DNA of 64,000 nucleotides from Torreya grandis (GCA_037957365.1 JARHVA010001472.1:1168501-1232500), one strand, 5' to 3'. Shown: positions 1-12,364, counted from the stretch's first letter. A program made the numbers and translations. Notes: generated by a model not told the origin, from the sequence alone.

Positions 1-212
1 GGTTATTTTTTATGTTTGTAACAACTAGAAGATGAAAAATCACTAAATCAACCACTAGACCTATAAGAACACTTATGTCTATATATGTATTTTGAGGACT
101 CTAGAGAATGCTGATGAGAATGTCATAGAGAATGTTTTCAAAAATGCCTTTATTCATGTCCTTTTTTTATCTAGTGTTTCCCTTCTTTTGTGAAGTATGC
201 ATCTCCTATATT
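1..212. other. Left flank of element A, nothing recognised
   Basis: AT-rich sequence of about 210 bases outside the left LTR of element A. I translated it on the minus strand to see whether it continues the copia gag relic on the other side of A (13785-14275) and found no convincing continuation. Confidence 0.4.
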
Positions 213-460
213 TTTTTAAACCTTTTTGAAAATAAGGATTAACATGAAGAGAGTATCCTAAATAGCCAAGGAACAAGCTATTCTAAAAATTAGGCCAATT
301 AAGTGATTTTAGATTCTATTGATATTTTGATGAGATATATTAAATCTAAGCATATGCCAAATATGGAAAGTACAACATTCAATATTCTGATATATCAATG
401 TGAAGGAGAAATTATAATTAACTTATACTATGATGTGTAGGTTGATCTTAGTAGTGCAAG
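213..460 (-). repeat. 3' LTR of element A, distal part
   Basis: This segment aligns with about 12365-12610 in the 5' LTR of A (shared run beginning TTAACC/TTAAACC, then GAAATAA, and further on ATGCCAAATATGGAAAGTACAA). It stops where copia element B begins; alignment to the right LTR resumes at 6400. The edge at about 213 is set by comparison with the TG start of the other copy at 12365 and is accurate to a few bases. Confidence 0.8.
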
Positions 461-691
461 TGTTGAAATCCATAATAAATTGCATTAACTAAATTATCTA
501 AATTAATAAAAGCATTACAAGAGGTGCTTATTTATACAATACTAAAAGACATTATATCTCATAATATGTAGGAGATTACAACTAATCACACCTATAAAAT
601 AGCCCAAATAACTAACCTATGTCAATAAAAGGTTAATAACACCTTGAGACATTTATTGCAATATAGCTAGGATTAATTAATTATTCTAACA
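461..691 (-). repeat. 3' LTR of copia element B
   Basis: About 230 bp, matching 6172-6399 along its whole length with roughly 7 percent mismatch by eye. In element orientation it begins TGTTAGAATAATTAATTAAT, directly after a run of ten G in the PPT. Confidence 0.88.
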
Positions 692-712
692 TTCCCCCCC
701 CCCTTAATTGAT
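692..712 (-). other. Polypurine tract of copia element B
   Basis: On the minus strand this reads TTAA followed by ten G and AA, immediately before the TG that opens the 3' LTR. This is the expected primer site for plus-strand synthesis in an LTR retrotransposon. Confidence 0.8.
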
Positions 713-865
713 CATATCTTGAAGAGAAGAGGAGAGAGAATTCTTGAATGCCTCAAACTTATCACATGCAAGTGACTTCATGAAGATATCTGCACACTAA
801 TCCTGAGTGGGGAAATTTTGGAGTTGTATGTTATGCTACTGAATATGTTCACATATGAAATGAAT

Positions 866-1568
866 CTAAACCTCTATGTGTTTGATTATCTCATGAAACA
901 CTAGATAGCAAACAAGATGTAGAATGCCCTGATTGTCACAATTAAAAATTATAGGTTGAGTCTGTGGAACTCCAAATCCTAAAAGAATGTGACGTATCCA
1001 TATTTCTTCATAGACATTTCTTGCTACAGCATAATATTCTGCCTTTTTGGAAGATCTAGAAACATAATTTTGCTTCTTACTTCCCCATGAAATTGGACCA
1101 GATCCTAGAAAAAACACAATTCTAGAAGTGGATTTCTTGTCATCAATAAAAGGTGCATGATCTGCATCCATGTATCCTATCAAGAAGAACTTATCATTAT
1201 TCTTGTACTCTAGGTCATACTCAATTGTACCTCTAATGTATCTCAATACCCACTTTGTCACTTTCCAATGTGCCACCTCAAGTTCCTGTATAAACCAAGA
1301 AAAATAGATGACAACATAGCTAATATCTAGCCTAGTATATGTCAAGTAAATGAGACTCCCAATCAACTATCAATAAAGAGTTGCATTTACTTCTAGTGAT
1401 CGATCTATATGAGACAACTGAAGTCTTATCTTTATAAGTGTTACAATAGACTTGTAGTCGATCAACTTGAATTTCTTGAGCAATGTTGTGGTATACTTCA
1501 TCTATGAAAAAAAATGTAATGTTCCTTCTACCATACCTCCAAACAAAGATAATAGTGTAGTAGCCCAA
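866..1568 (-). pseudogene. pol: Copia RNase H and RT C-terminus (element B)
   Basis: This is the last part of a copia polyprotein. The frame ending at 866 contains the copia RNase H landmarks in order: GSLIYLTYTRLDISYVV, then YMDADHA with the catalytic aspartate, then TSRIVFFLGSGPISWGSKKQ, and SSKKAEYYAVA with the acidic residue of the second motif. The end of the domain (NCDNQGILHL) carries the third acidic position. Upstream pieces at 1332-1568 are out of frame, so at least one frameshift is present. RNase H would remove the RNA template during reverse transcription. The copy is inactive. Confidence 0.85.
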
Positions 1569-1599
1569 GATCTGTCATGTCGAACGATCACTTGAGATC

Positions 1600-2189
1600 A
1601 TTCTTAGTTGCATCAATCATCTTCATTATGCTTTCAGTGATGACTAGATCATTGACATAAACAATCACTATAACAACCTCCCCCCATGATATTTGAGGTA
1701 GAGGTTAGGATCATATGGAATCCTATTGAATCCATGTTGTATGAGATGCTCATTAATCTTGATGTACCAGGCTTGAGGAGCCTATTTTAGCACATAGAGA
1801 GACTTGATAAGCCTACACACTTTCTATTCCTGATTAGGTGCCACAAATCCTTCAGGTTGAGTCATGTAGACGTCCTCTTTCAAATATCCATTAAGAAAGG
1901 TGATTTTTACATCCATTTGATGGACTTTCCATCCAAACTATGCAGACATAGAAAAAACCATTCTTATAGTCTTTATTTTAGTTGTTGGAGAAAAAGTCTC
2001 CTCATAGTCAATGCTTTCTTTTTGAGCATACCCTTTTGAAACAAGCCTTGCCTTGTACTTATCAATACTTCCATCTACTTTATACTTGGTCTTAAAGACC
2101 CATTTACATCCAATATGTTTCTTCCTTGGTGGAAGATCAACAAGTTTCCAAGTTTTATTCTTCATTAGTGACTGATATTCTGCATCCAT
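1600..2189 (-). pseudogene. pol: Copia reverse transcriptase fragment (element B)
   Basis: The frame at 1938-2189 begins MDAEYQSLMKNKTWKLVDLP and continues with GCKWVFKTKYKVDGSIDKYKARLVSKGYAQ, the hallmark N-terminal RT motif of plant copia elements, shown here in pieces shorter than the full run. Near 1660 the catalytic box reads YVND instead of the usual YVDD, so one catalytic aspartate is lost. Stops and frameshifts separate the segments. This enzyme would copy the element RNA in the virus-like particle. The copy is dead both by frame breaks and by the active-site change. Confidence 0.82.
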
Positions 2190-2669
2190 GGCATCTTTCC
2201 AAGGTCTAGATTATAGGGATTCTATTACTGTATAGGGCTCATACGTTTATTTCACAATACTCATAAGGGCCATATTGACCTCTTCTCAAGCCATGATTCG
2301 AGTCTTCAGTGTTGAAGTGGATGTATCTAGTACTCCATTCAAGTTAGCATCCCGTATAGTACTTGTATACCACTTGGGCATATGTTAAACTATAGGTGGT
2401 GGTGTTGGAGGTCCTATTTGACTATCTTCCTATTCACTTTCACCATCACTATCTAAAAATATTACAGGACTTTTGCTTGTATCATTTGCCTATGTATAAG
2501 GTGGATTGATTCCACTCTTTTCATCAAACACTACATCTCTACTAATTAGTACTTTCTTTGTTTTTGGATCAAGGAGCATGTATGCCTTTGATTATCCACT
2601 GTAGCCCACAAAAATACATTCCTTTATTTTCTTATCCAACTTATTTCTTTTCTTCTTAGGAACATTCAT

Positions 2670-3200
2670 TTATGCCTTGCAACCAAAAATTGGAAGGTGA
2701 GTTACCTTTGTTTTATTCCCTATCCAAGCTTCATGTGGTATGATTCCATCAAGAGCTTTAGTGGGTGACCTGTTTAATAAGTAGATTGCAGTGTGACAAG
2801 CTTGTGCCCAATATGTATTATCCAATTGTGAATCCTCAACCATGTTATGAAACATTTCCATAATGACTCTATTAAGTCATTCTGCAACTCCATTCTATTG
2901 AGGTGAATATGGAGCTATCCAATTGACAATTGATTCCATTTGCACTGAGATAGGCTAAGAATTCTTTACTGGTGTATTCCCCCCCATGATCTGAGTGGAG
3001 GGTCTTGAGTTTACTACCAGTTTCATTTTCAACTGTGGCCTTGAATTCTTTGAAGACTTGAAAAGATTGATCCTTAGTCTTCAATAAATATACCCACATT
3101 TTTTGTGAGTAATCATTAACAAAAAGCTGAAAGTAGTTATACCCTTTGAGACTGGGAGCAAAATGTCTGCAAAGATTGGTATGCACCAAGTCCAACTTAC
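2670..3200 (-). pseudogene. pol: Copia integrase fragment (element B)
   Basis: The segment at 2872-3195 has the integrase core of copia elements: the first strand region near MDLVHTNLC, then FVNDYSQKMWVYLLK, and the second catalytic region TLHSDHGGEYTSKEF with the conserved aspartate. The segment at 2670-2861 continues with YWAQACHTAIYLLNRSPTKA, typical of the region after the catalytic glutamate. The two are separated by stops. Integrase would join the cDNA to the host genome. The first aspartate position reads HTN in place of the usual HTD or HSD, an additional lesion. Confidence 0.83.
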
Positions 3201-3431
3201 CAAGTGATTGATACTCAATATTTCTAAAAGGATCTCTTCTTTATTTTCTTTCTAAGAAACTAGTACATATATTAAAAGATTGCTTGAGTTTGGGAAGACC
3301 ACGAACCATATCTTATTTGCTTAATTGAACCAAATATCCATAACTCAAGTCACCATATCTTATATGCCATAATTGCTTAGTTCTGTATCTTTAACCAAAA
3401 GTACTTGATGATCATTTTGAACAAAATCAAG

Positions 3432-3800
3432 CTAAAACATTTTGCCAATGTTGGAAGCTTTGGCAATCACTTTGAAATGCCTAGACTTGTCTTTGATAAG
3501 AAAAAACATTTGACCATTTTGGTGATCAAATTCAACCATGAGGTTGTGGTCAAGTAACTGATTAATAGATAACAATTTTTTTGTAAGACCTAGAACATAT
3601 AAAACATTTGAAATGTTGTAATTTTTATTTCCAAGTTGAATTTTGATGTCACCACTACCCTGTACTGTATATGAGGTATCATCTCCAAGTAATACATTTC
3701 CCTTTGACTCTAATTTTGTCAAAGTAGAAAACTAGTCTTTTCTTCCTGTCATGTGTCTGGTTGCTCCTAAATCAACATACCAAACTACACTTGGATGATG
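3432..3800 (-). pseudogene. pol: Copia protease and pre-integrase region (element B)
   Basis: The minus strand just above 3722 reads WYVDLGATRHMT. This is the copia aspartic-protease active-site context, with DLGA where DSGA is usual. The open segment 3432-3722 follows with the GDD and IKIQLGNKNYNISNVLYV elements, then LLSINQLLDHN, the standard C-terminal protease and GAG-pre-integrase sequence. A stop separates the active site from the rest. The protease would cleave the polyprotein; the S to L change would probably abolish activity. Confidence 0.8.
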
Positions 3801-3999
3801 TGTAGACTCATGTGATTGAGTAGCTAAACCATATTCCTCATTAGAAGAATCATTGTCTTCAACAACATTACCATGTTGTTTAGGCTTGGAATTTTTCTGT
3901 TTTCACCTATTTTGTTATTGGTGTTATTTTTTTTCAATTTGTGGTGACTTGTTGAAAGATGAATTCTTGCTTGATGAGGCCTGTTGAAATGTGTTGTAC

Positions 4000-4758
4000 C
4001 AAAAATGTTTCAAGTCATTTCCTTGTTTTCCACAAATTTGACATGCTTTAAGAGAATGTGAATTGTTCCCTTCTTGGTTATGTTGATTATTCTACTTTTG
4101 ATATTTATTTTGACCCTTCATGGGTTTCTTCCCCTTCTGATTCAATGTGAGTGCATGCTCATCATCTGCTTCATGTAAATTATGAATAGCTTCCTCTTGT
4201 TGTAACAAATTGACCAATGCCTTAAAGGTTGGTTTTTGTCCTTTGACTTTTAATGTGGTCACAAAGATCCTATATGCGGAGGGGTAGTGCTCTAAGGACT
4301 ATAGGGACCAAAGAGTCATTTGCCACTGGTTCACCCAAAGATTGAAGCAAAGCCCACAAAGATTCAACTCTTCTAAGGAATGCTTCTACTTTTTCGTCTG
4401 ATTTGAGTTTAAGAGTGTGTAATTGGCTCTGAAGATACAAGATTTGGTTTCGATTCTTAGTCTTGTAAATAGTTTTAAGCTTATCCCATGCATCTTTTAC
4501 AATTGTATCACTATAGATATGAGGTTGTACCTCATCTAAAACACCAAACATGATTATCAACTTAGCCTTCTTATTAGCCTTGTCATATTTATATTATTGA
4601 TCAATATATATTACATGTCTGACCCATGTGCCTTCAACTATTGACTAAATATCTTCAAAATCTATATGTGTTTGTACATTTGTTTTCCATGCTGTATCAT
4701 TATCACCATGAAGCAATTGTGTGTCGGGGAGCACAAAATGTGGTCTCGAACTAGACAT
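4000..4758 (-). pseudogene. gag: Copia gag (element B)
   Basis: The likely start is the ATG at 4758 (MSSSRPHFVL). The frame runs into the segment 4270-4560, which carries the UBN2-type gag core: DAWDKLKTIYKTKNRNQIL, then LQSQLHTLKLKSDEKVEAFL and ALPLRI. Near 4020-4080 a degenerate zinc knuckle (CQICGKQG) is visible. There is an in-frame stop near the DFEDI motif and others later. Gag would form the particle shell and bind the RNA. Confidence 0.8.
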
Positions 4759-6154
4759 TTTGAAAGTTTAGAATGATAATGAAATACAAGTGTATTTAAG
4801 TGCAAAAATGAAATGTGAGTTTGAAAAATGTAAGTAAAATTCAAAAATGCATTAAAAAATATGACAAATTGTGTACTATCACATAATGGATGTCGGACTC
4901 TATCGAAAATACGTCCAAACAAGCAATGGAAAATTGGACATCAATTTCAACCGAAAATGTATCCAAGGAATAAATGAGGCTACAATTTCTCCTTTTTAAT
5001 TTTTAAAATTTAATAACTCTAATAGATATATAATATAAGAATATGTACTTTTTAGAAAGACAACATGCAAATTGGAGTTACCAATCAAAAGTTATGGCCT
5101 TTTAAAGGTCTAAAATACATGAACTAGGCATCTAAACTAGAAAGAAACTAAAAATTATATAAATATGGGTGATCATAATGTAAAAATAGCCTTAAAAATA
5201 CATAGATATTTAAAAAATATCCAAGGTGAAAAAAAATCACCTTCCCAAGCTTCACGGATCAAAAGTAATGAACCTTGAAAGAAAAGATCTTCAAATATGG
5301 CTCATAGTGGTGAAGGACAAGCCCTCAGGGACTAAAAGAATGCTCAACAAGTGGTCATATGGCATGAAAAGAGGATGAAATATGTTGGTGGTGTGATGGT
5401 GGTGATGATTCTAGAAGTGGTGGATCTGAGTGGTGCTCCACCCAAAAATTTGACCTTGCACCAAATGAAAACTTCTAAATTGCACTCTACCTTCAAACTT
5501 TCACCACGGGTGCTTCAGTGCTCTATTTTCAGAAAATGAATACTTTTATAAAATATATCAACAAAAGGAATCTAGTGATATAATATTTTATCCATGATTC
5601 TATAAAAAAAATTAGAAAAACTTCCATTTTTCCTGTTGTTCCTCACTTGTTCTACACAAAAAAAAACTTTAAAAAATTGTAAAAAATCACCAAAAGCTCC
5701 AAAAATTCTAATTTATTTTTAAATTAGTATTTTTTTTACTAGGATTCAAAAAAATTACAAGATAATTTCTAGATATTGTATATTTTTTAGATCTGACAAA
5801 TAATCATCACAATGACATATACAATCATCTGAAAAACTTTAGATCTATTCCTCCACTAATTTAGAATTAGATATTGAACAAAAATAATAAAATCAAATTA
5901 CAATCTCTCAAATATGATCTCAAATCTGAAATTTAGCCCAAAATTTAATATAAATATGGCTAAAATTTATCAAAATAAAAAAATTTGCTTGTTTTGATAA
6001 CTATTCTCCTTCCACAAAATTGGCCAAAATTTTGGCAGCATTTCGACTTGAGAAGGCTAAAATTGGAGCAGCATGATGCATCCAAGGATCACACAAATAT
6101 TTCTCTCAATCTCCACCAAATCTCTAATGCTTTGAAAAGACTCCTCAAGAATTT
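4759..6154 (-). other. Long untranslated leader of copia element B
   Basis: About 1.4 kb of AT-rich sequence lies between the PBS and the gag start. I find no coding motif on either strand and only short open stretches. Typical copia leaders are much shorter, so this may include an old unrecognised insertion. Confidence 0.5.
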
Positions 6155-6169
6155 CCTACTCTGGTACTA
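6155..6169 (-). other. Primer-binding site of copia element B (initiator-Met tRNA-like)
   Basis: Immediately inside the 5' LTR the minus strand reads TAGTACCAGAGTAGG. This matches the plant initiator-Met PBS (TGGTATCAGAGC) apart from three transitions. Position and sequence together fix the orientation of the element. Confidence 0.8.
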
Positions 6170-6171
6170 AA

Positions 6172-6399
6172 TGAAATCTAGAATAAATTGCATTAACTGA
6201 ATTATCTAAATTAATAAAAGCACTACAAGAGGTGATTATTTATACAATACTAAAATAGATTATATCTCCTAATCTATAGGAGATTACAACTAATCACACC
6301 TAAAAAATACCCCAAATAGCTAGCCTATGTCAATCAAAGGTTAATAACACCTTGAGACATTTATTACAATATAGCTAGGATTAATTAATTATTATAATA
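6172..6399 (-). repeat. 5' LTR of copia element B
   Basis: Partner of 461-691. The outer end reads TATTATAATAATT on the minus strand, where the other copy has TGTTAGAATAATT, so the canonical TG terminus is mutated here. Confidence 0.85.
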
Positions 6400-7514
6400 G
6401 GTGCAAAAGTGGACTATATGAAAATTTAGCTCTCATCATCAGACTTTGCATATTTGTTTTCTATCAGCTTGGACACTTGTGTCATGTTGTGGACGGTAGT
6501 GTCAATACTAGTTTCCTAATTCTTCCACTAGTATTTGGTGGTATGGAATATTGACTCTTTTCTAGAAATTCCACATGTGCCTATTAGGGTTGACGATCAC
6601 CTTTCATGTTCTCTATTCAAATCACATGCACAGGTTCTTGATATTAGTATTTTGATCAAAACCCTATATTTTCCAATTAGGGTATGACACCTTAAAAAAA
6701 TGAGGGTTAATGGGCTCAAATAAATTTGATCCAACCTTAAATACCCCTCTATTAGTGAGTGTTGCCTAGATATCCATATAGTTCAAAAAGGGCCTCAGAT
6801 CAATGTAGTTCTCCCCCTTATGTGGGCTCATGTTTAAATAATTATATAATATGATATATGTAAGTACATGTAGTGATCGAGCTTATAAGTTAAAAAATAT
6901 TTTTCATGGTTTGTTCTTTTGATGCTTTAGACTTGTAATAAGACTACTCATATGACCAATATATAAATAGGAAAGAATAGGGAAAATAGCTTAATTATGC
7001 AATTGATTTTTAGTAGTGTAGTGTAAGCTTAAGAGGTGCTTACCATATGATTAATGAGTGAGATTTAACTTGTATTTATACCACACCTATTTAAATGGTT
7101 CTCATATAAGGGTTAAAGTAAAAAAATATGGTGACCCATACATGTCAAAATATTTACAAATTTGAGTGTTCATAAGGCATCGACACCTACATTGGAGCAT
7201 GGACACTAGCATCCTCTGCTAGTGTCAAAATCTTAATGCAAGTGCCTAGGAAGATATAAAGTTGTTAAAGTTATTTAACTGATAGTGAAAAACATATATC
7301 AAGTTTTAAGTATATTTTGGGTTATAGGTGATATGGGTAATCATAATATTATGGTTGGGCTATAAGATAAGCATTTAGGCACAGTGAGATGGTGAACATG
7401 AGCCTTTTAGTTGCAAGGCAAGTCAAGAACTAAAGGGTAGAGCCATGATTGATATTTTTCAAGTGTACAAAGACTAGTTTAACATATAAATCCATTTTTG
7501 AGTATCTATATTTA
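6400..7514 (-). repeat. 3' LTR of element A, main part
   Basis: Aligns along its length with about 12610-13697, allowing many substitutions (about 20 percent by eye). On the minus strand it includes a U5-like motif, GAGAACTACATT followed by a GAGGCCC tract and TAGGCAACACTC (6813-6758). A hairpin with 10 bp arms, GACACTAGCA and TGCTAGTGTC, lies at about 7200-7226. Confidence 0.82.
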
Positions 7515-9949
7515 CCCCCCATTTAATATAGTAATGCATAAAGATGAATTTAATAGGCTAAAGGAAATAAATGGGTGTCATGGTGTGTAAAACACACCTT
7601 GATTTGACTTGAGCCCTATTTTAATTTTATGTATGTGTATGACTTGAAACTAAGATCATGTTACATATGTAATTAATATATATAATCTAAAAATTAATAA
7701 TTGAATTTTTTTGAAATAAAAGAGAACAAGGAAGGTGTACACTTTGTGTCAATGAAACCATGTTACCCCTTGATAGTTTTATTTGGTAATGATGCTTCCT
7801 AGTTGAAGCATTAGAGATAGGTTCACAAATGAACTTTGGAGATATTAAGAATGGAATTAGAGGGTGACCATGCCCCTAACCCAGTATGAATGTGAGTATT
7901 GTCAAGTCCATCAAGATAATTAAATATCAATCACACAATTCAAGTGTAAACATAATCTAGCCAATCTCACCCGAGTCAAATGGTGTAACCATATCAACCC
8001 AACATAAATAAAATTAATGTCAATTCCATAAAGAATGTTGAATCTTGATTGCACTAATCAAAGGATCCAACTACTATAGCAGATAAAATCTTAATTGGTG
8101 CATCTTGGTATGGTTAGTGCATGAATAGTGTATCTATATTTTGTGCATTTTCATGGCATATGCACCTCAAATGTGTCTCAAGTTGAAGTATCTATCAAAA
8201 TGAAACCTTTGATCTCTAAAATGTGTATAATATGTGTCACAAATCTCAATACTTTGTCCCAAATATGTGACAAATGTATAAGATATTATCCCAATTGTAT
8301 ATCTAAATTATGTAAATTGTATCAAATTCTACCAATTTTTTCAACTATATGTGTGTGGAGTCATGTCTCTATGACATTTCCTCACTAATATACCCCCATT
8401 TTGTAGGTGAGGGATATCAAAATTAATAATTGACTTATCTCAAAAGGATAATATAATTGTGTTGTATCTATGCCAATCATCTAATAAAGAACATATAGTG
8501 GTGTCATGTCGAAGTAGATGTATAAATTAAGCTCATAGTATCCAAACATAACAAGCCCTAAGATGCATGATATGGATCATGGAAACATCTATAAGTAAAA
8601 ATATCAACAAAAAATCAAGCACACACACAAGAGTAATCAATATCATGAAAATATGGGTCTAAGGAGACTGTAAATAAGGGGCATGTTCAAATGCCACACA
8701 CTCAAGGGGAAGACATATTCAAATGTGCACACACCAAATAAATAAGAAACACTCAGGGCACTTTGGCCAACAAGCAAGGAACATGTTCAATGTTCTAAAA
8801 TAAAGACAAGGAAAAAACAAGTACACTCAAGTAATCCACATGAAGAGATGAAGTGAAATATAATCAACTAACATAACCATGTCATACTAGTCCCTACATA
8901 AATATGTTAGCAAAATGTCTTGTAGAATACCATATCTAGTAAACTATGTAAGATAGTAACATGAGTATAGGCATGTGTAAATTTTAGTATATAAGCTCAA
9001 TATGATAATGAAAAAAGATCATAAAATAATAGAACCTATTTCAATCTTCATCAGAGAGAAGAAATATGTCCCCCAATGTAGTGTGTCATTCATGAAGAGG
9101 AAAGGTCCAACATTTGTATGCTCATGTATCATGGATCTAATATATGCATGTATCATAATTAAGTACCCATGAAACATATATGTATATAAATATTATATGA
9201 TATATACTATCATAAAGTAAACAACATATGCAAAAACTAGTGAACATGTGAAATGCTAAATATTTTTGTATTTTTTATTTATTTGAATGTTTTTGTATTT
9301 TCTAGAATATCTATTTTTTGTAAAAAATTTATTTTTTTATATTTTGGATGTTTGTAAAGATATTTTTATTTCATTATCCCATCTAAGGATGCTCATAGGG
9401 TTCTCTATACTATGAATATAGTATAATAAAGTCATGTTTATAAGGATCATGTATACGTGCCAAATCTAGATCTAGAGAATGTGTAATACTTTATGTATGT
9501 TGCATATGATTATGTGTTCGTGAAGAAGTATTAGAAACTTTATTGTTCATAGAACCCATTTTTTAGTGCTTTGTGATTTCATTGGTGTAATTTTGGGTCT
9601 TTAACCCTTTATAAAACATGGTGCTCTATTGTCAATAATTGGCTAGGTCATGGAGGTGTAAATTCGTGAAGCAGTATTAGAAGCTTTATTATTCATAGAA
9701 CCCATTGTTTAGTGTTTTGTGATTTCATTGGTGTAATTTTGGGTCTTTAACCCTTTATAAAACATGGTGCTCTACTATCAATAATTGGCTAGGTCATGGA
9801 GGTGTAAATGAGGACCTCATAGAATACATTATATATCTATAATATAAATGCATCTCAAGTATCAGTTGCCTAGGAAATGGTATTGCCTTTTTCTTACCAT
9901 TTCACTCATGAATAACCTTAGTAGGTTTTATAATTAGTTGTCATGGAAC
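7515..9949 (-). other. Non-coding 3' interior of element A
   Basis: About 2.4 kb between the protease remnant and the 3' LTR. No RT, RNase H or integrase motif is visible on either strand. Parts near 8640-8800 (minus strand) share short runs such as CATTTGAACATG with the corresponding region of element H near 62480-62600. It contains the 146 bp tandem duplication at 9517-9809. Confidence 0.6.
9517..9809. repeat. 146 bp tandem duplication, two copies
   Basis: Copy one is 9517-9662 and copy two 9663-9809. They are nearly identical (for example CGTGAAGAAGTATTAG against CGTGAAGCAGTATTAG) and both end in CATGGAGGTGTAAAT. Much less diverged than the LTRs, so the duplication is younger than the insertion. 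Confidence 0.92.
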
Positions 9950-10499
9950 AAATTTTACTTGTAATTGATATTCATATTGAATCCCTAAAATTGTAATTAC
10001 TATGTTGAAATGAATATATTTAAGGCAACCATGCATTGTACAAGGTACAATATAAAGGTTATGAATCCAAGGTCATCCTAATAACATATCAAATACTCTC
10101 ATATTTGTTATAATTGAAAATTTTATGCTCACATTTGATAGATAAACTTTTAGAGTTAAATCAATCTCACTAAAAACTTATTGTGTCTTCCCATCGAATG
10201 ATTTGACTATTTTTTTCAAAGGGAAAAAATTATCTTGTGTATCCCAAATGTGTGAGTAATTTCATGGTACATAAATTATCACTAGAACCATTATCAACCA
10301 TAACACTATGTATAGGTTGATGATCAATATGTGCTATGATAAATAAGGAATGAATATTTGACTTATAATCCAAAATATCATTATCATTAAATGAAATGGA
10401 ATGCCTTTGAACCATAGGAGGTATCTCACATTTAAGTGTTCCAATAATCCCATACATTAGGTGCTCATAATTTGGAGTAGGATGTGCATGATATGCCAT
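9950..10499 (-). pseudogene. Aspartic protease of element A
   Basis: The frame at 10230-10499 contains HSVMVDNGSSDNLCTMKLL, where DNGSS occupies the active-site position of Ty3/gypsy proteases. After a frameshift near 10230 the minus strand continues with VKSFDGKTQ, then FDMLLG, a stop and PWIHNLYIVPCT, the conserved C-terminal end of this protease type (usually LLGRPWIH). The frame is continuous with gag upstream. It would process the Gag polyprotein. Nothing resembling RT follows. Confidence 0.75.
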
Positions 10500-10577
10500 A
10501 TGAACTTATGGTGTTTTCGTAGAATGATATTGCAGTGTATTATTAAATCTATTTTTATTTTTATGATCATTAGGTTA

Positions 10578-11642
10578 TCATCTTGGATCATTTGGATAAC
10601 CCTCAAAGGTGAGTTGGTAGTTATTAATAAGGTCATGTATCTTGTTCTTCAATTCAAAACATCTATTTGTAGAATTCCCAGGACATTGGTGGTAGTCACA
10701 ATCAATGCTTACATCATATATTTTTGGTAGAGTTTGAATCATATCAACCACCATAAGATGAAAGAGAGATATAAGATGACATTCCACTAGCTTCAGATAG
10801 AGCAAAGCTAAAGACTCAAGTAATCATGTAAATTGTCTATTAGGTGCATTGGATAAGATGAGTCAATCAAGTTATTGTGATAATCTATTAACCATTGTAG
10901 TTACTTCCTTTTTAGCCTTAGTAGGTTTTACCTTATAGCTTGGTTTGATATTAAACTTGGTATTGGGTGTAATTGGTGTGTTTTATATATACTTCATATT
11001 TTTCAATGAAATAAGTTTCTTTTCTCTATCTTGAACAATATGGCATAAGTCATCAAAAGATTTTTAATTATTAAAAACAATAGACTCATGTAAGGTAACA
11101 GGAAAACTTTTCTTTGAGATATCTTGAATCTATTTGTATGCCATTGGATTTGTAATTTTAGCCAACATTGTCTTATACCTCAAGACATATTGATTAATAG
11201 GCTCATTGGTTCCTTATTTGATCTTGAAAATTTATGCATGTGACATCTTTTCAATAATGTTGATTGATAAATGTGCAAGAAAATGATCTACCAAAGGCTT
11301 GAATGCTCTTATTGATTGTATTGGTAGATCATAGAACCATCTCAAAGCATAGTCCTTTAGATTTCTTGGAAATAATTTGATCAAAATTTTGTCATTAGAA
11401 GCATAGTCAAAGCATGTTACATATAAAGAGAAAGGATAGTTCTTGAGGTCACCCTTGCCATCATAAGGTGTGAACTTGGGTGAAATAAATCCATTTGGTA
11501 AAGGGTACATATAAATCACAGGTGTGATAGGATTATGTAATACATCTTGTGAATTAATAACATGAGTTGATTTCAAAGCATTTTTGTCAATGTTGGTAAC
11601 CTTAGCTTCCAAAGATTGAATAACTTGGAGAAGATTTTGCAC
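10578..11642 (-). pseudogene. gag: Gag of element A with C-terminal zinc knuckle
   Basis: One frame with several stops. The N-terminal segment contains KFTPYDGKGDLKNY, then FPRNLKDYALRWFYDLP and FLAHLSINI, the retrotransposon gag core of plant Ty3/gypsy elements. About 280 codons later, in the same frame, comes CDYHQCPGNSTNRCFELKN, then IHDLI. This is the C-x2-H-x6-7-H/N-x4-C type knuckle followed by an LK-x-I-x-DLI tail, as in Tat-like elements, with the second histidine lost. The protein would coat the element RNA. The gag of H is the closest relative seen here. Confidence 0.78.
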
Positions 11643-12364
11643 AATAGAGCCATTGGGATTGAGATTTTATATTTTTTAAATCACCAAACAAGATATAAAC
11701 ACCACTTGTATTTATTTAGGCATTGAAATCGATAATTAATTTGAAGTATTAACTATTCTCATGGATGATATAGCAATAATTATTTTAACTTTGGGGGAAA
11801 ATGGTTTGAAAACATGTCTCATTTTCCCACTAGATGTAGAATTCAATGTTGTGCTCAAGAGAAGGGATATTGGGAGTGATGTGTGATAGATATATCCAAT
11901 ATCCCCAATAGTTGTATCAATAGAGAAATGGTTGTTCACTAACACTTTTAGCTTCTAATATAGTATTGAGGAATTTTGAAGAGCTTCCTGATTTTCACAA
12001 ATACGCTCTCAAAACAATGCAATAGATTCAACTTGTTCATGTTCATTATTTTCATGTGTTTCATTATTTTCATGATCAGATTCATCCTTTATAATATTTT
12101 TTTCAATATTTTTCTCATTATCATTATTGGCACTCTCATTATTAGTAGAATTTCACATGATATTAGCTTGAGACAGTTTAGGTGGTCAAAGGGGAAGTTC
12201 AAAATGTTCAATAGGAACCCTACCTATTCTATTACTACCCCCAAGTTTAATACAAATGATAGAACATATTTAAAGAAATACAAAAATCAAAAATCTTAGA
12301 AGGCTAAAAACTCTAGGGCAAGCTAGGATTTACATGAGAAAACTCAAAATTTAAACTCACCAAA
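11643..12364 (-). other. Leader of element A including PBS-like start
   Basis: About 720 bp between the 5' LTR and the visible gag. Directly inside the LTR the minus strand reads TTTGGTGAGTTTAAATTTTG. TGG matches the CCA end of a tRNA, and element H has a similar TTTGGTGAACC at the equivalent point, but I cannot assign the tRNA. An open frame on the plus strand (11976-12299) has no recognisable motif. Confidence 0.5.

Larger units (their letters stand above)
461..6399 (-). mobile_element. Element B: Ty1/copia LTR retrotransposon nested in the 3' LTR of A
   Basis: Short LTRs lie at 461-691 and about 6172-6399. In between, on the minus strand and in copia order, are gag, protease, integrase, RT and RNase H. 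The initiator-Met-like PBS and the G-rich PPT sit in the right places. Both outer edges carry a shared GTGCAA string (454-459 and 6401-6406), probably the remnant of the target duplication. All coding segments contain stops or frameshifts. The sequence of A resumes on both sides, which proves that B inserted into A. Confidence 0.92.

Noticed and set aside
11976..12299. Plus-strand open frame rich in F, I and M
   Set aside because: Lies antisense in the leader of A; AT-rich composition makes such frames likely by chance.
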